Positions 28,097 to 37,171 of a DNA stretch of 64,000 nt are shown in pieces. Position 1 is the stretch's first letter; each line of letters begins with the position of its first letter. Made by a program: the position numbers and the translations under genes. Source of the stretch: Bradyrhizobium sp. WD16 (GTDB lineage Bacteria; Pseudomonadota; Alphaproteobacteria; Rhizobiales; Xanthobacteraceae); the NCBI RefSeq assembly GCF_024181725.1, contig NZ_CP028908.1, forward strand, positions 4,329,501 to 4,393,500, read 5' to 3'. The notes beneath the pieces are model-generated. The model ran no database searches, was not told where the DNA came from, and saw only the letters and a program-made list of their open reading frames with translations.

Positions 28097-30382
28097 ATGC
28101 GTTGGGCGTTGGGGCGCCGCTGGGGAAGCAGCGCGGCAGGATCGGTGCCGGCGCGAGAGGCCGCCATGCCCCGGAGTCCTGCGGAGATCGAGGCGGCCGA
28201 TGCGGCGGAGGAGAGGGGCGCGCTGCTGCGCGGCGACCTCGACATCCGTGAAGTCGGCCGTGCCCTGGCCCGGCACAGGCGTTGGGTGATCCTGCCCACC
28301 GCCTTCGCCTTTGTCGCCGCGCTGCTCGTCGTCAACATGATCACGCCGCGCTACAAGTCCGAGGCGCGGATTCTGATCGACGCCCGCGAGAATATCTTCC
28401 TGCGTCCCAACGCCGAGCGCAGCGATGAGCGGACCACTCTCGATCCCGAGGCGGTGACGAGCCAGGTCCAGCTCGTGTTGTCGCGTGACCTCGCGCGCGA
28501 GGTCATCAAGAAGAACAAGCTCGCCGATTTGCCGGAATTCGATCCGGTCCTGCGCGGCGTGTCGCCGCTCAAGTCGCTGCTGGCGCTGGTCGGCATCGGG
28601 CGCGACCCGTTCCGCCTGACGCCCGAGGAGCGCGTGCTGGATTCCTACTACGAGCGGCTTGCCGCGTTCGCGGTCGACAAGTCGCGGGTGATCGCCATCG
28701 AGTTTCAGTCCCAGGACCCCGAACTCGCGGCCAAGGTCGCCAACTCCATCGCGGCGGGTTATCTGGTGCTGCAACAGGCCGCCAAACAGAACCAGGCCCG
28801 TTCCGCGGGCCAATGGCTGGCGGGCGAGATCGAGAGCTTGCGCGGCAAGGTCGCCGATGCCGAGGCGAAGGTCGAGGAATTCCGCTCCAAGTCCAGCCTG
28901 TTCGTCGGCACCAACAACACCACGCTCTCCAACCAGCAGCTCGGCGAGATCAACACCCAGCTCACCAACGCCAAGGCACAGAAATCGGACGCCGAATCCA
29001 AGTCCAGGCTGATCCGCGACATGCTGCAGAGCGGCCGTCCGATCGAGGCTTCCGAGGTGCTCAATTCCGAACTGGTGCGCCGCCTCAACGAGCAGCGCAT
29101 CACCCTGCAGGGCCAGCTCGCCGAGCAGTCCTCGACGCTGCTCGGCAACCATCCGCGCATCAAGGAGCTCAAGGCGCAGATCGCCGATCTCGATCGCCAG
29201 CTCCGCGACGAGGCCAGCAAGATCTCGCGCTCCCTCGAGAACGACGCCCGCATCGCCGGCGCGCGGGTGGAAAGCCTCACCGCCAGCCTCGACCAGATGA
29301 AGCGGCAGGCGACTTCGACCAACAGCCAGGACGTGCAGTTGCGGGCGCTCGAGCGTGAAGCCAAGGCGCAGCGCGACCTCCTGGAATCCTACCTGGCGAA
29401 ATACCGCGAGGCGACGGCGCGCGAATCCATCGACACCGTGCCGAGCGACGCGCGCATCATTTCGCGCGCCATCGTCACCAACATGCCCGCCTTCCCCAAG
29501 AAGCTGCCGATCGTGCTGATCGTCACGCTCGCGACCCTGATGCTGACCGCCGGCGCGATCGTGTCGGGCGAGTTGCTGCGCATGACCGCGCCGCAATCCG
29601 CGGCGCCGCGATCGGCGGTCGCCGTGACCGGCCTCGAGCCGGTGTTCGCACCGACGATCGCGATTGCGGTGGCGCCCGACAGGGCGACAGCGCCGATCGG
29701 GGCGGTGACCGGGCCGGGTGCCGTGCTTGCACCGCCGCCTCCTGCGCCGCCGGTGCCGCCCGCGCATCATCCCGAACTCGCGGCGCCGGTGACCGAGATC
29801 GAGCAGCTCGCACAGAACCTGGTGGCGCTCGGCGAGCGGGCCCGCAAGGTGACGATGATCGGCGCCGGCCAGAACGAGACCGTGACGCTCACGGCGCTGA
29901 CATTGGCGCGCCTGATGGCGCGCCGGGCTTCGGTGGTGCTGGTGGAATTGTCGATCTCCTCGCCGACGCTCGGCGCGGTCTCCAACGATCCGATGGCGCC
30001 GGGCCTCTCCGATCTGATCCTCGGCTCGGCTTCCTTCGGCCAGATCATCTCTCAGGACCGTTTGTCGCAGGTCCACCTGGTCGGCGCGGGCCGCGCCTCC
30101 AGGGATCGCGCGCTGCTGCAGTCGCCGCGGCTCGGACTCGCGATCGATGCCTTGCTGCGCGCCTATGACCATGTGGTGCTGGACGCCGGCACGGCCGCCG
30201 ACCTGCCGGCGGCGCTGCTGTCGTCCAGTGCCCAGGCGGTGGTGATCCCGGATTCGGCGATGACGCCTGCCGCGCGCAGCGTGATGAGCGACCAGCTCCG
30301 CGCCACCGGCTTCCTCGGCGTCGCGATGCTGAGCGGTCCGGTCGATCCGGCCGGCACCATGTCCCGCACGGCAGCGGCCTGA
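28097..30382 (+). CDS. Wzc/GumC/ExoP-like polysaccharide co-polymerase with a degenerate kinase domain
   Basis: 761 residues from ATG 28097 (GAGGAG seven bases upstream). Order: short cytoplasmic N-terminus, first membrane helix (WVILPTAFAFVAALLVVNMI), Wzz domain, long periplasmic coiled coil (about residues 190-430, with QLGEINTQLTNAKAQKSDAESK), the FPKKLPIVLIVTL second helix, a Pro-rich linker, then a cytoplasmic P-loop-like domain. There the Walker A stretch reads MIGAGQNETVTL without the essential Lys, Walker A' is VVLVELSIS rather than LLIDxD, and the tail (MSRTAAA) has no Tyr cluster. It should set chain length but probably cannot autophosphorylate. Confidence 0.93.
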   Translation: MRWALGRRWGSSAAGSVPAREAAMPRSPAEIEAADAAEERGALLRGDLDIREVGRALARHRRWVILPTAFAFVAALLVVNMITPRYKSEARILIDARENIFLRPNAERSDERTTLDPEAVTSQVQLVLSRDLAREVIKKNKLADLPEFDPVLRGVSPLKSLLALVGIGRDPFRLTPEERVLDSYYERLAAFAVDKSRVIAIEFQSQDPELAAKVANSIAAGYLVLQQAAKQNQARSAGQWLAGEIESLRGKVADAEAKVEEFRSKSSLFVGTNNTTLSNQQLGEINTQLTNAKAQKSDAESKSRLIRDMLQSGRPIEASEVLNSELVRRLNEQRITLQGQLAEQSSTLLGNHPRIKELKAQIADLDRQLRDEASKISRSLENDARIAGARVESLTASLDQMKRQATSTNSQDVQLRALEREAKAQRDLLESYLAKYREATARESIDTVPSDARIISRAIVTNMPAFPKKLPIVLIVTLATLMLTAGAIVSGELLRMTAPQSAAPRSAVAVTGLEPVFAPTIAIAVAPDRATAPIGAVTGPGAVLAPPPPAPPVPPAHHPELAAPVTEIEQLAQNLVALGERARKVTMIGAGQNETVTLTALTLARLMARRASVVLVELSISSPTLGAVSNDPMAPGLSDLILGSASFGQIISQDRLSQVHLVGAGRASRDRALLQSPRLGLAIDALLRAYDHVVLDAGTAADLPAALLSSSAQAVVIPDSAMTPAARSVMSDQLRATGFLGVAMLSGPVDPAGTMSRTAAA

Positions 30383-30529
30383 GGGCGCCCGCCGCCGCTG
30401 TGAGGCGTGGCTCGCAGGCGCCATGCCGGCGAAGAGCGCGGGCCTGGCGATGGAAATGGTTTCCGACGTCGTTGCTTGCCCTTGGCTGGAATCCCCTTGG
30501 CGAGGCGGAGCGGGTGCGTGGCGCTACGG

Positions 30530-31720
30530 TCAGCGCTGCAAGGTGCCGCGCAGCAGCTGCGCCACCTGGCTGAGCGCCGGGCTGCGCTTGACGAGGCGCT
30601 TGGCATGGCCGAGCGACGACAGTCCCAGGGCGGCGACGCTGCCCTTGGCGCCGAGCGGCAGGAAGCTGTCGAACAGCGGCTCGTCGTTCTTGCAGAACAT
30701 CCGCTTGTAGTCGTCGGTGCCGATGCCGAGATCGATCGCGGTGTAGCCGCGCTCGGCATAGTGGTCGATGATATTGCGCAGCAGGATCAGGCCGGGGCTG
30801 TATCGGGCGAGACCGGAGACCGTATAGGTATTGAACATCATCGAGAAGCGGTGGCCATCGGCGACACCGGCAAACACGGCGATCAACTCGTCGTCGCATT
30901 CGAGGGCATGGATGTCGACGGTGCGCCCGCCGCTCGGCTGCCGGCTCAGGCAGGCATCGAACACGAATTCGCGGACGCCCGTGTCGGCGAAGACATTCGG
31001 CAGTTTCTGGGCCGCCATGCGCAGCGGCTTGATGACGAAGAAGGCATCGAGGACGCGCTGGATGTCGGCGTCGCTGCGGGCGATCGTATAGCGATAGCCG
31101 GCAGTCGCCTGCAACTTGCGCTCCTTGCTGCGAAGCCGCTTGCGCATCGAATTGCTGATGCGCTCTTCCGGGCGGGCACCGGGCGCGAGCTTGAGCAGCG
31201 GACAGCCGGTGATGGCCGGCTGGCCGGGGAGCCGCGCCAGCGGGTTGGCGATGCCCTCCCATGTCCGGGGCTGCCGGGCCAGCGACAGCAGATCGGGCCG
31301 GTCGGCGCGCCGGCGCAGCATCGCGATCGCGGCATCGACATCGGCGCGCCCGGCATTGGCGGCGTAGGCGCGATGGACCAGCGGCATGTTGAAGGTCGCG
31401 TGCTTGCCGCCGAGAAAGCTGGCGACCTGCAACCCGTTTTCACTCTGGATGCCGAGCGGCAGCAGCAGCAAGGGCTGGCGGGCGGCGTCGAGGCCGGCCA
31501 CGACATAGGGGGCGACACCTTCGCGGCTGCCGACCTGGCGCTGCCAGGCGGAGAGGAAGTCGTAGCGCTGGAACGGGGTGTAGAGATGGTTGGCATTCTC
31601 GAAGCTCCGCCAGAGAGGCTCGGCTTCCTCGAAGCGGTGCAGCACCTCGACCTGCGCCATTCGTGATGATCGCGTCAGGGTTGGCATTGGGCTCTCGTCG
31701 GTCGTGGCAGCCAACGTCAT
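30530..31720 (-). CDS. GNAT/FemAB-like (CelD/BcsL) acyltransferase family protein
   Basis: 396 residues from ATG 31720; 31684 or 31657 are alternative starts, none with a clear ribosome site. The C-terminal half holds the acetyltransferase_6 domain: VDIHALECDDELIAVFAGVADG, MFNTYTVSGLARYSPGLILLRNII and GYTAIDLGIGTDDYKRMFC. The N-terminal half (VEVLHRFEEAEPLWRSFE, HLYTPFQRYDFLSAWQ) matches CelD/BcsL proteins found in cellulose and exopolysaccharide loci. Probably modifies the polymer or its precursor with an acyl or aminoacyl group. It closes the polysaccharide locus, facing the Wzc-like gene tail to tail. Confidence 0.85.
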   Translation of the reverse strand: MTLAATTDESPMPTLTRSSRMAQVEVLHRFEEAEPLWRSFENANHLYTPFQRYDFLSAWQRQVGSREGVAPYVVAGLDAARQPLLLLPLGIQSENGLQVASFLGGKHATFNMPLVHRAYAANAGRADVDAAIAMLRRRADRPDLLSLARQPRTWEGIANPLARLPGQPAITGCPLLKLAPGARPEERISNSMRKRLRSKERKLQATAGYRYTIARSDADIQRVLDAFFVIKPLRMAAQKLPNVFADTGVREFVFDACLSRQPSGGRTVDIHALECDDELIAVFAGVADGHRFSMMFNTYTVSGLARYSPGLILLRNIIDHYAERGYTAIDLGIGTDDYKRMFCKNDEPLFDSFLPLGAKGSVAALGLSSLGHAKRLVKRSPALSQVAQLLRGTLQR

Positions 31721-31896
31721 TGCAGGAATCGAACCCCTGGGCGCAATGAGCAATTTTCGGATGTGTCTGAAACCTTTGCAGACAAACGTCAAGAAAGCGT
31801 AAGAAGGGCGTCGCGCCCCCTGAGAGCGGCATGCCGGCATGCGCATCTGGCATGCCGGCAGTGCGCGGCGTCAAGCTGCGGTGTCGAGCCGCGGCG

Positions 31897-32109
31897 TCAA
31901 GCTGGTGTGTCCGGGCGCGCCATCCAGCTGATCAGCGGCATTGCCGGCAGCACCCAGCCGAGCCCGGCGACCACATAATAGATGAACTGGACGAGGCGCG
32001 AGCTGGCGATGAAGGGCGCCTGCGCGAAGGCCATCGCCAGCAGCGACCAGACGATCACCAGCACCAGGAGGGCGACGGTTCCGAGCAGTTTGCGCTGGCG
32101 GATTTTCAT
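31897..32109 (-). CDS. DUF2842 family membrane protein
   Basis: 70 residues with two hydrophobic helices ([21 protein letters not shown] and [20 protein letters not shown]). Starts [10 protein letters not shown] as usual for DUF2842, which in Alphaproteobacteria is regularly found next to ctaA. Divergent from ctaA, sharing an intergenic region of about 100 bases. The 31803-31896 stretch downstream has a palindrome around GGCATGCCGGCATGC. Function unknown, possibly linked to respiratory oxidase assembly. Confidence 0.88.
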   Translation of the reverse strand: MKIRQRKLLGTVALLVLVIVWSLLAMAFAQAPFIASSRLVQFIYYVVAGLGWVLPAMPLISWMARPDTPA

Positions 32110-32211
32110 GACGGAATTGTGCGTGGTCCGGCGGTTTCACCGCTTTTCGCTGCGGTGCGGCCGGACTATAAGCACGGGACCTGTGCAATCAAGTTCAATC
32201 GCCTGTCCAAC

Positions 32212-33294
32212 ATGACCGAATCCTCCATCGCGGCCCGCCGCCTCAACGTCATTCGCGTCTGGCTGATCGCGGTCGCGGCGCTGATCGCCGCCATGGTGCT
32301 GGTCGGCGGCGCGACGAGGCTGACGGAATCGGGGCTGTCGATCGTCGAGTGGAAGCCGGTCACCGGCGCGCTGCCGCCGCTGGGCGAGGAGGCCTGGACC
32401 AGGGCGTTCGAGGCCTACAAGACCATTCCGCAATATCGCGAACTCAACCGGGGCATGAGCCTCGAGGAGTTCAAGACGATCTTCTGGTGGGAGTGGAGCC
32501 ACCGCCTGCTCGGGCGCGTCATCGGCATGGTCTATCTGCTGCCGTTCCTGTTCTTTCTCGCCCGCGGCTGGTTCGTGCCGGATCTGCGCCGCCGCCTGTG
32601 GGTGATCTTCGGCCTCGGCGCGCTGCAGGGCGCGGTGGGCTGGTGGATGGTGGCTTCGGGGCTGACGGAGCGCGTCGAAGTGTCACAGTATCGCCTCGCC
32701 GCTCACCTGATTCTCGCACTTGTGATCTTCGCCGGGATCGTCTGGACGTTGCGGCGGTTGAGCTCCGCCGCTGGCGCGGTGACTTCGGCGCGGCTGCGGA
32801 TCGGCAGCCGAATCCTGCTCGGGCTCGTTTTCCTGCAGATCTATTTCGGCGCGCTGGTCGCCGGTCTTCGCGCCGGCAGGGTGTTCAACACCTGGCCACA
32901 GATCGACGGCGGCCTTATCCCCTCGGCCGAGCGGCTGTTCTTCGAGGCGCCATGGTGGCGCAACTTCTTCGACAGCGCGCTCACCGTGCAGTTCAGCCAC
33001 CGCATGCTTGCCTATCTCATCACCGTCGCGGTGCTGTTGCATCTCCTCGATGCTCTGCGCCACGGCTCGGCCTCGGTCCGTCGCGGCGCGCTGGCGCTGT
33101 TGGCGGCCGTGCTGGTCCAGGTCACGCTCGGCATCCTCACGCTGATCCACATGGTGCCGCTCGATATCGCGCTCGCCCACCAGGGCGTGGCGATCGTGGT
33201 GCTGACGCTGGCGCTGGTCCAGGTCGAGCGCCTGACGCCGGCGACCTCCGGCGCCGCGCAGCCCCGGCTCGGGCTCGCCGGCCAGCCGGGTTGA
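32212..33294 (+). CDS. ctaA: Heme A synthase (CtaA/COX15)
   Basis: 360 residues and eight membrane helices. Oxidises heme O to heme A for aa3-type cytochrome oxidase. The four axial or substrate histidines expected for COX15 proteins are visible in [32 protein letters not shown] and [37 protein letters not shown] is the hallmark first loop. It lacks the vicinal Cys pair of Gram-positive CtaA, as expected for the alphaproteobacterial/mitochondrial type. Start ATG at 32212; the open frame back to 31831 is unsupported. Confidence 0.96.
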   Translation: MTESSIAARRLNVIRVWLIAVAALIAAMVLVGGATRLTESGLSIVEWKPVTGALPPLGEEAWTRAFEAYKTIPQYRELNRGMSLEEFKTIFWWEWSHRLLGRVIGMVYLLPFLFFLARGWFVPDLRRRLWVIFGLGALQGAVGWWMVASGLTERVEVSQYRLAAHLILALVIFAGIVWTLRRLSSAAGAVTSARLRIGSRILLGLVFLQIYFGALVAGLRAGRVFNTWPQIDGGLIPSAERLFFEAPWWRNFFDSALTVQFSHRMLAYLITVAVLLHLLDALRHGSASVRRGALALLAAVLVQVTLGILTLIHMVPLDIALAHQGVAIVVLTLALVQVERLTPATSGAAQPRLGLAGQPG

Positions 33295-33376
33295 CCAGGG
33301 CGGAGTGCGGCCGGGCTTCGCGCCGATCTGCGCGGCGACAGGCAAGATGGCGCGGCACCTCTTCAGGGGGGAGGCG

Positions 33377-34333
33377 ATGTCGAAACAGTTCCCGGCCATC
33401 GAACCGTTCGACCGCGGGATGCTCGATGTCGGCGAGGGGCACCGCGTCTATTGGGAGTGCTGCGGCAATCCCCTAGGCAAGCCCGCGCTCTATCTGCACG
33501 GTGGTCCCGGCGCCGGTTGCTCGGCAGGACAGCGCCGGTTCTTCGACCCGGGTCTTTACCGCGCCGTGCTGTTCGATCAACGCGGCTCCGGACGCAGCCG
33601 TCCCCTGGCGAATGAGCCTGACGCTCAGCTCAGCGCCAACACCACGGCCCACCTCATTTCCGACATCGAGGTGCTTCGCGAGGTGCTCGGCGTGGAGCGC
33701 TGGACCATCTTGGGTCTGTCCTGGGGCACGACTCTCGCACTGGCCTACGCCCAGGTTCACCCCAAGCGGGTGAGCGCAATGGTGCTGGGATTCGTGACCA
33801 CGACCTCGCGACGCGAAGTGCAATGGATGACCGAGGATGTCGGGCGGATCTTTCCACGGGAATGGGACCGCTTTGCGAGCGCAGTCCCTGTCCACCTGCG
33901 GCATCTGCGCCTGGTCGACGCTTACGCCACGATGCTTGTGGATCCCGATCCTGCCGTGCGAGATCACGCGGCGCGCGAGTGGTGCACTTGGGAGGATGCC
34001 CATGTCTCGCTGACGCCAGGTTCTACGCCGAACCCGCGCTACCAGGACCCGGAATTTCGATTGCGCTTTGCTCGGCTGGTCACGCACTACTGGCGCAATG
34101 CCGCTTTTCTCGAGGAGAACCAGCTCATCCGTGACGCCGCCCGGCTGGACGGCATCCCCGGCGTTCTGGTCCACGGACGTTTCGATGTCAGTGGACCGCT
34201 GGTCACGGCCTGGGAGTTGTCCCGGCGGTGGAGGTCCAGTCGGTTACACATCCTCGACGATGCCGGACACGGCGGCGGCAACGAATTCATGCCGCTGGCG
34301 CTCCGCGCCCTGGATGAGTTTTGGAAGCTTTAG
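33377..34333 (+). CDS. pip: Prolyl aminopeptidase (proline iminopeptidase)
   Basis: 318 residues from ATG 33377 with a GGGGGGAGG ribosome site. Releases N-terminal Pro from peptides. Alpha/beta hydrolase of family S33: oxyanion motif LYLHGGPGAGCS, LFDQRGSGRSRP, nucleophile Ser in GLSWGTTLALAYAQ, Asp in VHGRFDVSGP and His in DDAGHGG. All of the triad is intact. Follows ctaA by 82 bases on the same strand but with its own ribosome site. Downstream lie decayed palindromic repeats and then insertion sequences. Confidence 0.95.
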   Translation: MSKQFPAIEPFDRGMLDVGEGHRVYWECCGNPLGKPALYLHGGPGAGCSAGQRRFFDPGLYRAVLFDQRGSGRSRPLANEPDAQLSANTTAHLISDIEVLREVLGVERWTILGLSWGTTLALAYAQVHPKRVSAMVLGFVTTTSRREVQWMTEDVGRIFPREWDRFASAVPVHLRHLRLVDAYATMLVDPDPAVRDHAAREWCTWEDAHVSLTPGSTPNPRYQDPEFRLRFARLVTHYWRNAAFLEENQLIRDAARLDGIPGVLVHGRFDVSGPLVTAWELSRRWRSSRLHILDDAGHGGGNEFMPLALRALDEFWKL

Positions 34334-34370
34334 TCTGCTCATCCCGGCTCGGCCCAAGGTAGCAGAGCCC

Positions 34371-34409
34371 TAACGTTCGTACGAACGTTAGAACCAAAGG
34401 GACATCAGC
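34371..34409. repeat. Family C palindromic element, loop and left end deleted
   Basis: Reads TAACGTTCGTACGAACGTTA then GAACCAAAGGGACATCAG. The loop is lost, so the two inner arms abut, and the outer left CTAGTGTCC is gone. Confidence 0.75.
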
Positions 34410-34431
34410 ATGGCGGTGATTCTAGTGTGGT

Positions 34432-34497
34432 TTTGGATCTGACGCACGTACGGAGAATTCGCTGCAACGCTGATAGGAGCGTCAGATCCACCACATG
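34432..34497. repeat. Family D palindromic element, right end worn
   Basis: CTAGTGTGGTTTTGGATCTG to GGAGCGTCAGATCCACCACA; the closing CTAG is replaced by the start of the IS256-type sequence. Linker before it is CATGGCGGTGATT, like the C-D linkers at 24718 and 37840. Confidence 0.85.
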
Positions 34498-34682
34498 AGC
34501 TATCGCCAAATTTTGGTGACGGCCGGGGCGGTCAGGCGGCGGCGGTTATGGGCTGACGGTCGGTCGGCTTGGCGACGACCTCGATCCCGTCGTTGAATGT
34601 CACACCGAGAACGAGTTTTGGCAACTGGTTGTGGCCATCGAGGCGACGCCAGCTTTTTTGTGCGCCTTCGAGCAATTTGAAG
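34498..34682 (-). pseudogene. IS256-family transposase, C-terminal remnant with one element end
   Basis: On the minus strand the frame reads FKLLEGAQKSWRRLDGHNQL then PKLVLGVTFNDGIEVV, ending with stop at 34532. This is the unmistakable C-terminus of Mutator/IS256 transposases (K.WRRL.G.NQLPK...GV.F.DG). Beyond the stop lies the element end (GAGCTATCGCCAAATTTTGG...). The rest of the transposase was cut off by the IS66 element that starts at 34683. A copy of the end sequence remains at 17160-17190. Confidence 0.85.
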
Positions 34683-34763
34683 GTAAGCGTCGTTCCGGCG
34701 CCACCTTCCGGCTGATGTCCGGATCTGCGAGTCTGCGGCTTGGCTTTGACCGTTAGGCTTAGA

Positions 34764-35204
34764 ATGGACACAGTGGATAGTGCTATCACCAGGCCGGTTC
34801 GACGGCTTGAGGTGTTCACCGGCGCGGGTCGCCGGCGGACGTGGAGCGACGAGGACAAAGCTCGGGTGGTCGCGGAGATCGAGACCGGCGGCGATTCTGT
34901 TTCCGGCGTGGCTCGGCGGCATGGATTGTCGCCGCAGCAATTGTTCGGCTGGCGCCGGCAAGTCAGAGAAGCTCAGACGGTCGCTTCCAGGGATGAGGAG
35001 CTGCGGTTCGTTCCGGCGGTGGTCGATGCGGCACCGCGCGGCGCCGCCGGCCCCCGGCAGCGCAAGGCCACGGGTCGGCACCAGGACGAACCGCTCGCCG
35101 GAACGATCGAGGTTGCGATCGACGGCGTGATGGTGCGCATCGGCCCCGGTGCTTCGGCGGAGACGATCGCCGCGGTGTTGCGGGCGTTGAAAGCCGGCGC
35201 GTGA
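34764..35204 (+). CDS. tnpA: IS66 family accessory protein TnpA
   Basis: 146 residues from ATG 34764. Helix-turn-helix: RRTWSDEDKARVVAEIETGGDSVSGVARRHGLSPQQLFGWRRQV split over about residues 24-68. C-terminus GVMVRIGPGASAETIAAVLRAL is typical. Needed with TnpB for IS66 transposition. Its stop overlaps the tnpB start by 4 bases. Confidence 0.93.
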   Translation: MDTVDSAITRPVRRLEVFTGAGRRRTWSDEDKARVVAEIETGGDSVSGVARRHGLSPQQLFGWRRQVREAQTVASRDEELRFVPAVVDAAPRGAAGPRQRKATGRHQDEPLAGTIEVAIDGVMVRIGPGASAETIAAVLRALKAGA

Positions 35205-35557
35205 TCGGCCCGACCGGCGCGGTGCGGGTGATGGTGGCGACCAAGCCTGTGGACTTCCGCAAGGGCGCGGATGGATTGGCGGCCCTGGTGCGCGAGAGTT
35301 TGGCGGCGGATCCGTTCTCAGGCGCGATCTACGTGTTCCGCGCCAAACGTGCGGATCGGATCAAACTGGTGTTCTGGGACGGCACGGGGTTGTGCCTGTT
35401 CGCCAAGCGTCTTGAGGATGGCATCTTCCGCTGGCCGAAGATCGAAGACGGCGTGATACATCTGTCGGCTGCGCAATTGTCGGCGCTGCTCGAAGGGCTG
35501 GATTGGCGGCGTGTCCATGCCTTGCGCGAGACGGTGACGCCGGCGCAGCCGGGCTGA
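35201..35557 (+). CDS. tnpB: IS66 family accessory protein TnpB
   Basis: 118 residues, GTG start overlapping the tnpA stop. Contains VATKPVDFRKGADGLAALV, KLVFWDGTGLCLFAKRLE and the FRWP element of TnpB (Orf2/IS66_Orf2). Intact. 77 bases separate it from tnpC. Confidence 0.95.
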   Translation: MIGPTGAVRVMVATKPVDFRKGADGLAALVRESLAADPFSGAIYVFRAKRADRIKLVFWDGTGLCLFAKRLEDGIFRWPKIEDGVIHLSAAQLSALLEGLDWRRVHALRETVTPAQPG

Positions 35558-35634
35558 TACTTGGCTCTGCGACGAAGTGAATCAGCATCGTTGGAATCGT
35601 CGCAAAGTGCGGGAAAATATGATCTGATTTGATC

Positions 35635-37158
35635 ATGCCGAGCGATGGATTGCCTGACGATTTCGAGACCCTGAAAGCGATGCTACTCGCCGAGCGGGTG
35701 CAGAACGAACGGCTGCGTCAGATCATCAGGGACCTGCAGCGCCACCAGTTTGGCCGCCGGGCGGAGACGCTGCCCGAGGAGCAGATGCTGCTGGGCCTGG
35801 AAGACGTCGAGCAGGCGGCGGCGTGTGACGCAGCGGGCGCCGAGCAGGCGACACCGGCCGCGCGACAGGCCGGAGCAGCAAAGCGGCGAGCCAACCGCGG
35901 CGCGCTGCCGGCGCATCTGCCGCGGATTGAGACGACCATCGACATCGACGACAGGACTTGCCGCTGCTGCCAGGGCGTGTTGCACCGGATCGGCGAAGAC
36001 AAGAGCGAGCGGCTGGATATCGTGCCGGCGCAGTTCCGGGTGCTGGTCACGATCCGACCGAGATACGCTTGCCGCCAATGCGAGGACGGCGTCGTGCAGG
36101 CCCCGGCGCCGGCGCGGCTGATCGAGGGCGGGATGCCAACGGAAGCCACCATTGCCCAGGTGCTGGTCTCCAAATATGCCGACCATCTGCCGCTGTACCG
36201 CCAGGCCCAGATCTATGCCCGGCAAGGCGTCGACCTCGACCGCTCGACGCTGGCAGACTGGGTGGGGCATGCCGCCTGGCACCTGCGTCCGCTGCACCAA
36301 CGCCTGCTCGACAAGCTCAAGCAGCGGCCAAAACTGTTCGCCGATGAGACGACGTTGCCGGTGCTGGATCCCGGCCGCGGCCGCACCAAGACCGGCCAGT
36401 TGTGGGCCTATGCCGCCGATGACCGGCCATGGGGCGGATCCGATCCGCCGGGCGTGGCCTATGTCTATGCCCCGGACCGCAAAGCCGAGCGGCCGATCAT
36501 CCATCTCGACGGCTTCAAGGGCATCTTGCAGGTCGACGGCTATGCCGGCTACCGCAGGTTGGCCGAGCGCGGCGACGTGCAGCTTGCGTTCTGCTGGGTC
36601 CATGTCCGGCGCAACTTCTACAAACTCGCCACGGCCGGACCTGCGCCGATTGCCAGCGAAGCGCTTCAGCGTATTGCTGCGCTGTATGCGATTGAGAAGG
36701 ACATCCGTGGCCGCAGCGCCGAGGAGCATCGCCTGGCCAGGCAGCAGAAAAGCCGGCCGCTGATCGACGCATTGGAGCCGTGGCTGCGCACAAAACTCGG
36801 TCTGATCAGCCAAAAGGGCAAACTCGCCGAGGCGATCAACTACGCCCTGTCGCGCTGGGAGGGACTGACCCGCTTCCTCGACGATGGCCGCATCGAGCTC
36901 GACAACAACACCGTCGAGCGTTCCATCCGCCCGATTACGCTGAACCGGAAGAATGCTTTGTTCGCTGGCTCTGACGGAGGCGCTGAGCACTGGGCCACCA
37001 TCGCAACACTGATCGAGACCTGCAAACTCAACGACATGGATCCACTCGGCTATCTCACGGATGTCCTCACCAGGATCGTCAACGGTCATCCCAATCGCGA
37101 TATCGACGCGCTATTGCCGTGGGCCTACCGAAAGCAAGACCTCAGAGCCGTGGCCTGA
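35635..37158 (+). CDS. tnpC: IS66 family transposase TnpC
   Basis: 507 residues from ATG 35635. Order: N-terminal leucine-rich helix (ERLRQIIRDLQRHQFGRRAETL), zinc-finger-like Cys motif (RTCRCCQG and YACRQCEDG), then the DDE domain with FADETTLPVLDPG (first Asp), LQVDGYAGYRRLAERG (second Asp) and IELDNNTVERSIRPITLNRKN (Glu). All catalytic residues are present, so the element should be active. Ends 13 bases before the right terminal repeat. Confidence 0.96.
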   Translation: MPSDGLPDDFETLKAMLLAERVQNERLRQIIRDLQRHQFGRRAETLPEEQMLLGLEDVEQAAACDAAGAEQATPAARQAGAAKRRANRGALPAHLPRIETTIDIDDRTCRCCQGVLHRIGEDKSERLDIVPAQFRVLVTIRPRYACRQCEDGVVQAPAPARLIEGGMPTEATIAQVLVSKYADHLPLYRQAQIYARQGVDLDRSTLADWVGHAAWHLRPLHQRLLDKLKQRPKLFADETTLPVLDPGRGRTKTGQLWAYAADDRPWGGSDPPGVAYVYAPDRKAERPIIHLDGFKGILQVDGYAGYRRLAERGDVQLAFCWVHVRRNFYKLATAGPAPIASEALQRIAALYAIEKDIRGRSAEEHRLARQQKSRPLIDALEPWLRTKLGLISQKGKLAEAINYALSRWEGLTRFLDDGRIELDNNTVERSIRPITLNRKNALFAGSDGGAEHWATIATLIETCKLNDMDPLGYLTDVLTRIVNGHPNRDIDALLPWAYRKQDLRAVA

Positions 37159-37171
37159 GAACGACGCTTAC

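Larger units (their letters stand above)
34683..37171. mobile_element. Complete IS66-family insertion sequence
   Basis: About 2.49 kb. The terminal inverted repeats GTAAGCGTCGTT (34683) and AACGACGCTTAC (ending 37171) are perfect over 12 bases and start with GTAAGCG as is standard for IS66. Carries tnpA, tnpB and tnpC in order. Flanking 8-mers differ (ATTTGAAG left, GCTCTATC right), so no target duplication is present; the left side is an IS256 remnant and the right side a truncated TetR-like gene. Confidence 0.93.

Noticed and set aside
27947-30424. 825-codon antisense frame over the Wzc-like gene
   Set aside because: Low-complexity Arg/Gly/Asp shadow. The plus-strand protein has a clear Wzz, coiled-coil and P-loop layout.
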